Positions 35,357-43,377 of a stretch of 64,000 nt of DNA are shown here, in pieces. Each line of letters opens with the position of its first letter. Positions within the stretch are counted from its first letter, which is position 1. Source of the DNA: SIAQ01 sp964484265 (GTDB lineage Bacteria; Planctomycetota; Planctomycetia; Gemmatales; Gemmataceae); NCBI GenBank assembly GCA_964484265.1, contig CAZAFH010000028.1:1-64000 (forward strand), given 5' to 3'. The notes beneath the pieces are model-generated. The model worked only from the letters and a program-made list of their open reading frames with translations, did no database searches and was not told the DNA's origin. A program made the position numbers and the translations under genes.

Positions 35357-36313
35357 ATGGCCAAGCCTCGCAAGCGTGTGCAGGAATACGACAGCCCGTG
35401 GAAGGACGTGCTGCAAGCCTTCCTGCCCGCGTTCGTCCTCTTCTTCTTTCCGGACATCCACACCGACATCGACTGGTCGCGCGGCTACGAATCGCTCGAT
35501 AAAGAGTTCCAAAAGATCGCCCGCAAGGCCAAGGTCGGCAAACGCATCGCCGACAAACTGTTCAAGGTTTGGCTCAAGGACGGCACGGAGCACTGGCTGC
35601 TCATCCACATCGAGATCCAGGGCGATGCCGAGAGCGAGTTTCCGCTGCGCATGTACCAGTACAACTCGGCCGCTCGACAGTTGTATAATACCGACGTCAT
35701 CAGCCTGGCCGTGTTGTGTGACGAATCGCCGACCTGGCGGCCAACGACGTTCGCGTACGGTCGTTGGGACTGCAAGATGGAGTTGACGTTCCGCATCGCG
35801 AAACTGCTCGATTACGCCGGTGAAGGTGAGAAGTTGGAAGCGAGCGACAACCCATTCGCGGCGGTGGTGCTGGCACACATCAAAGCGATGGAGACGAAAC
35901 GCGATCCGCTGACGAGGAAGCAATGGAAGCTGCGAATCGTGAAGGGCCTTTACCAGCGGAAGTGGACCAAAGACCAGATCGTGCAACTTTTCGTGGCGAT
36001 CGACTGGATGATGGAATTGCCTGAAGATTTGGATAAAACGTTCGAGTCCGACCTGGACGAATTCGAGGAGGAGACACACGTGAAATACGTTTCAAGCATT
36101 GAGCGGCGTGGAGAACAGCGTGGAGAACAGCGTGGATACCGTAAAGGATTGATTGATAGCATCGCGATGGACTTCGACGCCAAATTCGGCACGCGCGGCA
36201 ATCGCCTGATGACCAAAGTTAATTCAATCGACGACCTTGAATCATTGCTCGCCTTCGCAAAGTTCCTGAAGCGTGCTCAATCGCTCGACGAAGTCCGCGA
36301 GTATCTCAAGTAG
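35357..36313 (+). CDS. Rpn-family recombination-promoting nuclease/putative transposase, copy 2
   Basis: A 318-aa close paralogue of the preceding gene, with the same domain layout (WKDVLQAFLPAFVLFFFP, LLIHIEIQGDAE, EFPLRMYQYNSAARQLYN). A 116-bp segment (35834-35949) is identical at the DNA level to 34858-34973 in copy 1, while flanking sequence differs at many third positions. The C-terminal tail carries a GEQRGEQRG duplication that copy 1 lacks. The two genes probably form one transcript. Confidence 0.85.
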   Translation: MAKPRKRVQEYDSPWKDVLQAFLPAFVLFFFPDIHTDIDWSRGYESLDKEFQKIARKAKVGKRIADKLFKVWLKDGTEHWLLIHIEIQGDAESEFPLRMYQYNSAARQLYNTDVISLAVLCDESPTWRPTTFAYGRWDCKMELTFRIAKLLDYAGEGEKLEASDNPFAAVVLAHIKAMETKRDPLTRKQWKLRIVKGLYQRKWTKDQIVQLFVAIDWMMELPEDLDKTFESDLDEFEEETHVKYVSSIERRGEQRGEQRGYRKGLIDSIAMDFDAKFGTRGNRLMTKVNSIDDLESLLAFAKFLKRAQSLDEVREYLK

Positions 36314-36348
36314 CCGCATGTCCCGATTTGTGCTGACAAGGAGCCTTC

Positions 36349-38661
36349 ATGGATTTGTTCACCGCCGAGGTTAATGGCCAAACCGCCTTGCGAGGCATGC
36401 CGTTGCTGTTGGGCGTTCTGTGCGTCCTGGCCATCGCGTATCGCTACTACTCGGCTTTCCTCGCGGCCAAGGTGGCGACGCTCAACGACCTCAAACGCAC
36501 GCCCGCTCACGAATTCAACGACGGGCAGAACTACCACCCGACCAACAAGTGGGTGCTGTTCGGCCATCACTTCGCGGCCATCTCCGGGGCCGGTCCGCTC
36601 ATCGGCCCGGTGCTTGCGATCCAGTACGGCTACATGCCCGGCCTGCTATGGCTGGTCATCGGCGTCTGCCTCGCCGGCGCGGTGCAAGACATGCTCGTCC
36701 TCGCTGCCTCCGTCCGCCGCGGCGGTAAATCGCTCGCTGAGATCGCCCTCACCGAACTCGGCAAACCAGCATCGCTCATCGTCTCCGTCGCCATCCTCTT
36801 CATCGTCGTCATCGCCCTCGCGGGTCTCGGCTTCGTCGTCGTGAAGGCGCTCGGCGGCGAAGAGGTGAAGCTGCCGAAAGGGATGGAGATACGACTTCCG
36901 AAGGGGATTCAGCCAACGGGGGTTGGCGCGGGTCAGGTTCTAACCATCCAACTGAACGGCGGTCGCGAGGCGTGGAGCGCAACCTCGCTCGATTTTCCTG
37001 AAGGATGCGAAATCCGCTACTCCAACGAGCAGGCCTGGTTTCCTCGGCCAGAAAGCTTCAAAACAGTGCACCCAGGTGCACCTTCGTCTTGGAGTGCTGA
37101 ATTATCGCCACCCGACGAACAGGGGCGCCATATTTGCGTCCTGATTTCAAACTGGTCGCAGATCATCCCCGGCTCGTCGTGGGGCACGTTCACGATCGCC
37201 TGCACCATCCCGATCGCGCTGTTCGTCAGCTTTTGGATGTACCGCTTCCGCAAGGGCCGCGTCGTCGAGGCGTCCGCGATTGGAGCGGTTGGCGTGCTCA
37301 TCGCGACCGTGGCCGGCGGGTGGGTGCAGGATACGCCGGTGCTGCATGCGATCTTCTCGCTGACCAAGAACCAGACGATCTTCGCGCTGTGTGCGTATGG
37401 CTTCATCGCCTCGGTGTTGCCGGTGTGGATGTTGCTGTGCCCGCGCGATTATATTTCGAGTTTCCTGAAGATCGGCACCATCGCGCTGCTCGTGCTCGGC
37501 GTGGTCGTCGCGAATCCGGTGTTGCCTTGCCCCACGGTCAATCCGGTGTTTTCCGAAGGCGGGCCGACGTTTCCGGGCAACATCTTTCCGTTCGTGTTCA
37601 TCTGCATCATGTGCGGGTCCATCTCCGGGTTTCACGCGCTCGTCGCCTCGGGCACGACGCCGAAGATGGTGGACAAGGAAGGCGACGTCCGCATGATCGG
37701 CTACGGCTCGATGCTCATCGAAGGCCTGGTCGGCGTCGTCGCGTTGATCGCCGCCGCCTCGCTGCCGGTGGACATGTACTATGACATCAACGTCGATCTC
37801 GATAAAGCCCCGCAGTTTCAAGGCAAGCTCGATCAACTCTACAAAGATCTGAAGATCGACCGCAATGCCGCCAAGGCGGTGATCGGCGTCGAGAATCTGC
37901 ACAACATCAAGGTCGAGGACGCCAATCTCGCCCAGATGGAGCAACTCGTCGGCGGCGAATCGCTGCGAGGCCGAACCGGCGGCGCGGTCACGCTGGCCGT
38001 CGGCATGTCGCGCATCCTCACCCAGGCGAGTTCGTACTTCATCGATCCGAGCTACACCGGCGGACTCATCAAATACTGGTATCACTTCGCCATCATGTTC
38101 GAGGCCCTGTTCATCCTCACCACCATCGACACCGGCACGCGCATCGGGCGGTTCCTGTTCCAGGAGACGCTAGGCCAGGCGTTCCCGAAATTCGCCCGGC
38201 CCGATTGGCTGCCCGGCTCGATCCTTGCGACCGGCATCATCACACTCGGCTGGGGAGCGCTGGTCAGCACCGGCTCGATCGGCACGATTTGGCCGATGTT
38301 CGGCATCGCCAATCAACTGCTCGCGGTGCTCGCGCTATGCCTGGTGACGACGCTGCTCATCAACACCGGCCGCGGCCGCTATGCATGGGTGACGCTGATC
38401 CCGATGGCGTTCGTGACTTCGACGACGATGACCGCCGGCGTCATCATGGTGCGCAACTTCGCGAACCACCCGAGCCGAGTGACCGGCATGCTGAACCTGA
38501 GCTTGACGGTGTTCGTGATGGCCTCGGTCGGTTTCATTTTGCTGTGGGCGATGAGCCGCTGGGTGCTGGTGATGAACGGGCGGATCCAGGTGAAGCCGGA
38601 CGACGTACCCGCGTCGCCGAGTGCGGATGTGAACGAGACGGGGATCAAGCGGTTGGAGTGA
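36349..38661 (+). CDS. cstA: CstA-family carbon starvation/peptide or pyruvate transporter
   Basis: A 770-aa polytopic membrane protein of the CstA family, which imports peptides or pyruvate. The opening has YRYYSAFLAAKV and HEFNDGQNYHPTNKWVLFGHHFAAISGAGPLI in pieces; the family's GPLIGP and FHALVASGTTPKM segments are intact. It is longer than E. coli CstA (701 aa). Residues about 168-280 form an extra polar loop with KLPKGMEIRLPKGI, likely extracytoplasmic, and there is a second polar segment near 485-545. AAGGAG lies 6 bp before the ATG. Confidence 0.93.
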   Translation: MDLFTAEVNGQTALRGMPLLLGVLCVLAIAYRYYSAFLAAKVATLNDLKRTPAHEFNDGQNYHPTNKWVLFGHHFAAISGAGPLIGPVLAIQYGYMPGLLWLVIGVCLAGAVQDMLVLAASVRRGGKSLAEIALTELGKPASLIVSVAILFIVVIALAGLGFVVVKALGGEEVKLPKGMEIRLPKGIQPTGVGAGQVLTIQLNGGREAWSATSLDFPEGCEIRYSNEQAWFPRPESFKTVHPGAPSSWSAELSPPDEQGRHICVLISNWSQIIPGSSWGTFTIACTIPIALFVSFWMYRFRKGRVVEASAIGAVGVLIATVAGGWVQDTPVLHAIFSLTKNQTIFALCAYGFIASVLPVWMLLCPRDYISSFLKIGTIALLVLGVVVANPVLPCPTVNPVFSEGGPTFPGNIFPFVFICIMCGSISGFHALVASGTTPKMVDKEGDVRMIGYGSMLIEGLVGVVALIAAASLPVDMYYDINVDLDKAPQFQGKLDQLYKDLKIDRNAAKAVIGVENLHNIKVEDANLAQMEQLVGGESLRGRTGGAVTLAVGMSRILTQASSYFIDPSYTGGLIKYWYHFAIMFEALFILTTIDTGTRIGRFLFQETLGQAFPKFARPDWLPGSILATGIITLGWGALVSTGSIGTIWPMFGIANQLLAVLALCLVTTLLINTGRGRYAWVTLIPMAFVTSTTMTAGVIMVRNFANHPSRVTGMLNLSLTVFVMASVGFILLWAMSRWVLVMNGRIQVKPDDVPASPSADVNETGIKRLE

Positions 38662-38670
38662 CGATCGAAT

Positions 38671-38730
38671 TGCCGCTTGCGGCTTAGCGCTCAACATGGC
38701 GCCGTGCTGAGCGCTAAGCCGCAAGCGGCA
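38671..38730. repeat. Perfect 23-bp inverted repeat of the GAGCGCTAAGCCGCAAGCGGCA family
   Basis: Arms at 38671-38693 and 38708-38730 are perfect reverse complements with a 14-nt loop. It fills the convergent gap between cstA and the DUF29 gene and probably folds as a hairpin in transcripts from either side. No U-run follows. Confidence 0.92.
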
Positions 38731-38739
38731 AAGACAAAA

Positions 38740-39180
38740 TCAGTCATCCGCAAGCAGCTCATCCAAATCCCACGCACACTCGTCAGGAAACACGCTGCGT
38801 GCGAACCCCGTCTCGGCGGCGGCTTGCTTACGTGCATCGGCATAGGCTTCGGCCAAAACCGCGAACGCATGAGCGTGGAGTGTGCCGCTTTCCAACAGCT
38901 TGCGAAGTGCGCGACGTTGCTCCAGGATGGTCGCCTGCCAGGAGCCTGATCGATGTTCGGGCTGATGCTCCCATTTCAGCAGGTGCACCAGAAGGACAAC
39001 GAGCCGACTCAACACCTCTCGCCGATCGCGCTTCGCCATATCTGCAAGGTACTCGCTTAGGTTGACATGATCCATCTCAGCCAGCCGGCCTTCCGCTGCC
39101 AACTGGGCCATGGTTTCGAGCCAGGCGGTTTCGTCCTGCTCGAACAATATTTGAAGTGGCAAGGGTTCGACGAGGATCAT
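38740..39180 (-). CDS. DUF29 family protein
   Basis: A 146-aa protein matching DUF29, a family expanded in cyanobacteria and other large genomes. The diagnostic segments are DETAWLETMAQLAAEGRLAE, REVLSRLVVLLVHLLKWEHQ and SGSWQATILEQRRALRKLLE, ending in FPDECAWDLDELL. Function is unknown. It is convergent with cstA and sits at the edge of a small accessory region. Confidence 0.9.
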   Translation of the reverse strand: MILVEPLPLQILFEQDETAWLETMAQLAAEGRLAEMDHVNLSEYLADMAKRDRREVLSRLVVLLVHLLKWEHQPEHRSGSWQATILEQRRALRKLLESGTLHAHAFAVLAEAYADARKQAAAETGFARSVFPDECAWDLDELLADD

Positions 39181-39245
39181 GATTAGCCCTAACTGACGCC
39201 GTTGAAAACGATCACCTAGCTATTTCTCTTAACGCGCAAATTGTT

Positions 39246-39563
39246 CTATTTATACGTTATGGTTGCTCGGCTTAACAACTTCGCTAACGACGGCGAAAGT
39301 GGCGTGGATTCTTCGTTAATTATCTTCCAAAGGCGGTCAATCAACGTCTCCAATATCTCGCCTTCTACATTCACGGTGGGATGCTCCCTGTCCCATTCGC
39401 AATAACGATACTTCTCCGAAACGATTTGCGCTGCAAGTTGGGCTATTTCGGGGCGTGACTTACATGAAAATATCGGGTAATCCGAGATATTAAACCGGAA
39501 CGACCTTCCAGATACGGTTGTAATCTCGACAAATCGGTCCTTATGCGGTACATCTCCTCTCAC
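39246..39563 (-). CDS. Low-GC hypothetical protein
   Basis: A 105-aa protein I do not recognise. It has an N-terminal beta-like half (RFVEITTVSGRSFRFNISDY) and a helical C-terminal half (ILETLIDRLWKIINEE). The GTG at 39563 is preferred because AAGGAG lies six bases before it; an upstream TTG overlaps that site. GC content is about 45 percent, well below the neighbours, which suggests recent acquisition. It may not be a real gene, but codon structure and the ribosome-binding site support it. Confidence 0.5.
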   Translation of the reverse strand: MRGDVPHKDRFVEITTVSGRSFRFNISDYPIFSCKSRPEIAQLAAQIVSEKYRYCEWDREHPTVNVEGEILETLIDRLWKIINEESTPLSPSLAKLLSRATITYK

Positions 39564-39868
39564 GTTCAACTCCTTACATCGCAGGCATATTTCGAGGATT
39601 GAGTAAGCGGTGATTCTCGTAGAAATGTATCGTGTCGCGTGATTGTTTCAACATTGCAAACCACGGACAACATCAGGTGGACCGAGTGAACAGCCCATTT
39701 CGCATCTAACCATTCAATGCATTATCCCTCTGGAAATATCCGTGTCAAGCAGTTTTTTCTCGCGTTTCCAAACGCCATAGCGAGCAGCCGGCCCGACCGC
39801 CCGGGCCAACGCGAACGCTAAACGAAGCATTTCAATCTGCAATCTAAAATCTGCAATCTGCAATTCGC
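39564..39868. other. AT-rich intergenic region ending in a heptamer repeat
   Basis: No gene is visible. GC is low in the first 200 bp. At 39834-39868 there are five tandem heptamers: AATCTGC, AATCTAA, AATCTGC, AATCTGC, AATTCGC. They end directly at the scpB stop. The rest shows no clear signal. Confidence 0.55.
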
Positions 39869-40486
39869 TCACATCTTCTGCAAATCATGCGTCTTCGGCA
39901 AATCGTCGAGGTTGCGCAAGTCGAACATTTCCAGGAAGCGTGGCGTCGTCGAGTAGGCGACTTCGTTGGGTTCGCCGCCGGCTAGGGGGGCGAGTTGGAT
40001 CAGGCCGCGGCGGACGAGTTGGCGCAAGAGCGTGCCGGAGTCGTTGCCTCGGATGTTGTCCACCTCGGCTTTGGTGACGGGTTGGCGGTAGGCGACGAGG
40101 GCGAGCACATCGACGGCGGCGGTGGAGAGGCGGGCTTCGCGCACGCCGCCGTAGAGCTTTTCGATGACATGGCGGTGGCGAGGTTTGAGCGTCAGCGAAT
40201 AGCCGTCGTCGTGGAGTTGGATGGCGTAGGGCCGATTCTGCACGCGATAGTCGTGGTTGAGCTGGGTGATCGCTTCGTCGAATTGCGCTTCGGATAAGCC
40301 GCGCAGGATTTCGCGGGCCCGAGCCACGGTCAAGGGCGAGCCGCCGACGAACAGCAACGCCTCGATGATGCGCATCGGCGGCGGCGGGATCGCATCATCG
40401 GACGGTTCGACGACTGGCGTGGCGTCACCCACCAGTTCCGCGTAGGTGCGGCCAAGGTCGTCGGGCGTGATTGGGTCGGTCGGCAT
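39869..40486 (-). CDS. scpB: Segregation and condensation protein B
   Basis: A 205-aa ScpB, the winged-helix kleisin-associated subunit of the SMC-ScpAB condensin complex. After a Pro/Asp-rich 37-residue lead come two winged-helix domains, with IIEALLFVGGSPLTVARARE, the signature LSTAAVDVLALVAYRQPVTKAEVD in pieces, and VRRGLIQ. scpA is not in the window. The upstream gene (DUF420) ends 6 bp before its start, so the two are probably co-transcribed. Confidence 0.95.
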   Translation of the reverse strand: MPTDPITPDDLGRTYAELVGDATPVVEPSDDAIPPPPMRIIEALLFVGGSPLTVARAREILRGLSEAQFDEAITQLNHDYRVQNRPYAIQLHDDGYSLTLKPRHRHVIEKLYGGVREARLSTAAVDVLALVAYRQPVTKAEVDNIRGNDSGTLLRQLVRRGLIQLAPLAGGEPNEVAYSTTPRFLEMFDLRNLDDLPKTHDLQKM

Positions 40487-40492
40487 GGCGAG

Positions 40493-40903
40493 TTACCACG
40501 GCCATTCGTGCGGCAGAAAGAATACGCCCGTGATGAACGTCCCGATCCAGAGCACGCTGAACACAATGCCCGTGGCGATGTGGGCGGTCCGCTTGTGCTT
40601 CAAGCCGGTGAACAGCATCGCGAATAGCAACACGGACGAGGGCACGGAAAAGGCAAGATGGATCCGCATGATTTGGCGTGATTCGGTGCGCTGAAGATAA
40701 TTCTCGAACAGGTCCGGTTCAATCACTCGGGTAATAACTTCAAGCCCCAATAAGGCCACAAGCGTGAGCGCGAAGAAGACGATGTTGATTCGCCCGTGCA
40801 AGCGAGTCCGGCCAAGGGCGAGCGCGGCGAGAGAGCCGAGCCAAAGAAGCGTGACGGCGATCACTGCGGTCTTGAGGATAAAAATTACGATGCCGGCATT
40901 CAT
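40493..40903 (-). CDS. DUF420 family membrane protein
   Basis: A 136-aa protein with four predicted transmembrane helices (about 5-28, 40-58, 80-102, 108-130). Conserved histidines are in RLHGRINIV, RIHLAFSVPSS and GLKHKRTAHIATG, as in DUF420, a family related to cytochrome oxidase assembly factors (CtaM-like) and found near heme-copper oxidase genes in other bacteria. No oxidase genes are nearby here. It probably shares a transcript with scpB. Confidence 0.75.
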   Translation of the reverse strand: MNAGIVIFILKTAVIAVTLLWLGSLAALALGRTRLHGRINIVFFALTLVALLGLEVITRVIEPDLFENYLQRTESRQIMRIHLAFSVPSSVLLFAMLFTGLKHKRTAHIATGIVFSVLWIGTFITGVFFLPHEWPW

Positions 40904-40971
40904 GAAGCAAGCCGCCAGGGTCGAGGAACATCCAATCCTATGGAGGTTAACATACGAATCGCGGCGAGTTC

Positions 40972-41045
40972 GTTTAGCTGCTTGCCTTCGGCGAGCGCGG
41001 GCGGAGCGTTTTTTCGTTCGAGCTCGCCGAAGGCGAGCGGCTAAC
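40972..41045. repeat. Inverted repeat of the GCTCGCCGAAGGCGAGCGGCTAAC family
   Basis: The left arm at 40972-40996 and right arm at 41020-41045 are imperfect reverse complements (GCCTTCGGCGAGC against GCTCGCCGAAGGC at the core). The right arm also has an internal palindrome. It lies just after the ppk1 stop on the minus strand, with AAAAAACG in the loop. A related half copy may be at about 45428-45448. Confidence 0.75.
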
Positions 41046-41051
41046 TAAATA

Positions 41052-43262
41052 TCACCCGTCCTTACGCGTCGCGCGTTTGCCTCGGCTGCGGCCCTTGGTC
41101 GGCGTGGTCACGGAACTTGTCGGCGGAGTGATCGGTTCGTGCTGGCGGCGCTGAGCGGATTGAGCGGCAATCTCGAGGAAGCGTTCCTGGCAGCGCACCG
41201 CGGGCACGTCGGTGGCGTGCGTGACTCTCCGGTATGTGCCGTCGGGCAAAAGCTCGCGCGATTTCGTGTTGTCCGCCAAGCAGGTGGCGAGTATCTCATT
41301 TACGAGGCGGTTCTTTAATTCGGGATTCTCGATGGGGAATGCAACCTCGACGCGCCGACTGAGGTTTCGATCCATCCAGTCCGCCGAACCTACGTACACT
41401 TGCGAATCGCCGCCGTTATGAAAATGAAAGATTCGGCTGTGTTCCAGGAATCGGTCGATGATCGAGATCACGCGGATATTATCGCTCAGCCCAGGAATGC
41501 CGGGCCGTAACGCGCAGATGCCCCGGCAGATGATATCGATCTTCACCCCGGCCTGGCTGGCCCGGTAAAGCGCCTGGACGACTGCAGGTTCGAGAAGTCC
41601 GTTGATCTTGACGACGATTCGCCCGATTCGGCCGGCGCGAGCGTAGTTTGCCTCGTTCTCGATGCGTTCGACCATGAAGCCTTGCATCCGGCTTGGCGCA
41701 ACGATGAGCTTGCGCCATTGCGGAATTTCCGAATACCCCGTGAGGTAATTGAAAAGGGCCGAAGCGTCGTCGCAAAATTCGTTGTTGCAGGTGAAGAAGC
41801 CGAGGTCGGTATAGAGACGCGCAGTGTGGTGGTTGTAGTTGCCTGTGGCGAGATGCACGTATCGGCGGATGCCATCATCCTCGCGGCGAACGACGAGAGC
41901 GACCTTGCAGTGGGTTTTCAGGCCGACGAAACCGAACACGACATGGACGCCTGCTTTTTCGAGTTCGCGCGCCCACTGAATGTTGCGCTCTTCATCGAGA
42001 CGGGCCTTGAGTTCGATCACGGCAGTCACTTGTTTTCCGCTGTCCGCCGCCACTTGAAGTGCTTTGATGATGGGCGAGTCGCTGCTGGTGCGATAAAGGG
42101 TTTGTTTGATCGCCAACACGCGGTCGTCCTTGGCGGCGGTTTCGATGAAATCGACAACCGGTCCGAAAGAATCATACGGGTGATGCAAGAGAATGTCGCG
42201 CGCGCGAATCGCCGAGAAGATGCTGGTCGCGCCGCTGAATTCTGCGACGGATTGCGGCACAAACTGCGGATCGCGCAGATGCGGATAGCCTGGCAAGCCG
42301 TAGACCTGAAATAGCCCGGTCATGTCCAAGAACATGTCGTCGGAGTAGACATCGCTGGCGTCGAGATCGAGCGCCTGCATCAGAAAATTGGCGATATCCT
42401 GATGCGCGTTCGCCTCGATTTCGAGCCGCACGGCAAAACCGCGCCGCCGTTTGCGTACTTCCTCCTCGATCGCCTTGAGGAGGTCTTCGACGTCGTCGTC
42501 GTCGATTTCGTATTCGCTGTTGCGCGTCACTCGAAATACGGCCGTGTGTTCGATGTCCATGCCCGGAAATAGCTCGGGCAGGTACATACGGATCAGGGTC
42601 TCGAGCGGGATAAGTAAAAACCCCGCATCGAGTTTTTGCTGTACGAAGCGAGGCAGCACCGCAGGCACCTGTACCACGGCGAAAAGCTGTTCGTTGTCGC
42701 GTGGGCGACGCAGGATCACTGCCAGGTTGAGCGACTTGTTCAACAGGTGAGGAAACGGATGCACCTGATCGATCGCCAGCGGCGTGAGCACGGGGAAGAT
42801 GTCGCGGCGGAAGTACGTGCCTAGCGTGGTCTTTTGCGGCTCGACTAGATCCTTGCCAAGGCGGAGCAAGATGTTTTCTTTTTCGAGCTTGGGACGAAGC
42901 TCCTCGTTGAAACAGACATAGGCGGCCTGGAACATCTCGCGCACGGTTTGGCTAATGGCAGCGAGTTGATCGCGCGGCGCCATCCGGTCCGCGCCGGAGC
43001 CAACGTTGATCCCGGCGATTACCTTCTGCTGTAAACCGCCGACGCGCACCATGAAGAATTCGTCAAGGTTCGAGGCAAATATCGCCAGGAACTTGATGCG
43101 CTCGAGCATCGGCACCGACGGATCCAGCGCCTCTTCCAGAACCCGGCGATTGAACGCAAGCCAGCTCAATTCACGATTGATGTAAAGGCTCGGATCATCC
43201 AACGGCGGAATAGGCGGTGCTTCATACTTGCGCTGCACCGCCTCCGCGATCGATTCGGGCAT
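41052..43262 (-). CDS. ppk1: Polyphosphate kinase 1
   Basis: A 736-aa PPK1 that makes polyphosphate from ATP. The N-terminal domain starts with YINRELSWLAFNRRVLEEA, then NLDEFFMVRVGGL. The phosphorylated histidine is His451 in GLKTHCKVAL and the second catalytic histidine is His608 in FLEHSRIF. GSADWMDRNLSRRVEVAFP marks the C-terminal domain. Length fits the family; the last 40 residues are basic and disordered. No exopolyphosphatase gene is adjacent. Confidence 0.97.
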   Translation of the reverse strand: MPESIAEAVQRKYEAPPIPPLDDPSLYINRELSWLAFNRRVLEEALDPSVPMLERIKFLAIFASNLDEFFMVRVGGLQQKVIAGINVGSGADRMAPRDQLAAISQTVREMFQAAYVCFNEELRPKLEKENILLRLGKDLVEPQKTTLGTYFRRDIFPVLTPLAIDQVHPFPHLLNKSLNLAVILRRPRDNEQLFAVVQVPAVLPRFVQQKLDAGFLLIPLETLIRMYLPELFPGMDIEHTAVFRVTRNSEYEIDDDDVEDLLKAIEEEVRKRRRGFAVRLEIEANAHQDIANFLMQALDLDASDVYSDDMFLDMTGLFQVYGLPGYPHLRDPQFVPQSVAEFSGATSIFSAIRARDILLHHPYDSFGPVVDFIETAAKDDRVLAIKQTLYRTSSDSPIIKALQVAADSGKQVTAVIELKARLDEERNIQWARELEKAGVHVVFGFVGLKTHCKVALVVRREDDGIRRYVHLATGNYNHHTARLYTDLGFFTCNNEFCDDASALFNYLTGYSEIPQWRKLIVAPSRMQGFMVERIENEANYARAGRIGRIVVKINGLLEPAVVQALYRASQAGVKIDIICRGICALRPGIPGLSDNIRVISIIDRFLEHSRIFHFHNGGDSQVYVGSADWMDRNLSRRVEVAFPIENPELKNRLVNEILATCLADNTKSRELLPDGTYRRVTHATDVPAVRCQERFLEIAAQSAQRRQHEPITPPTSSVTTPTKGRSRGKRATRKDG

Positions 43263-43377
43263 ACCTGATTCTCCGCACCCATGATAATTCAGCTATTATA
43301 CTTGTATTGGATTGCATGCCAAACGTGCCGGTATGGTTTCCATGGTCTTCACTAAACCTTCACATGCACTGGCGGCC

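Noticed and set aside
35357..36313. Tandem Rpn genes read as an insertion sequence with transposase pair
   Set aside because: No terminal inverted repeats or target-site duplication are visible around the pair, so it is better described as a local gene duplication.
37147..38085. A 312-codon minus-strand open frame within cstA
   Set aside because: His/Arg/Asp-rich low-complexity sequence, antisense to conserved transmembrane segments.
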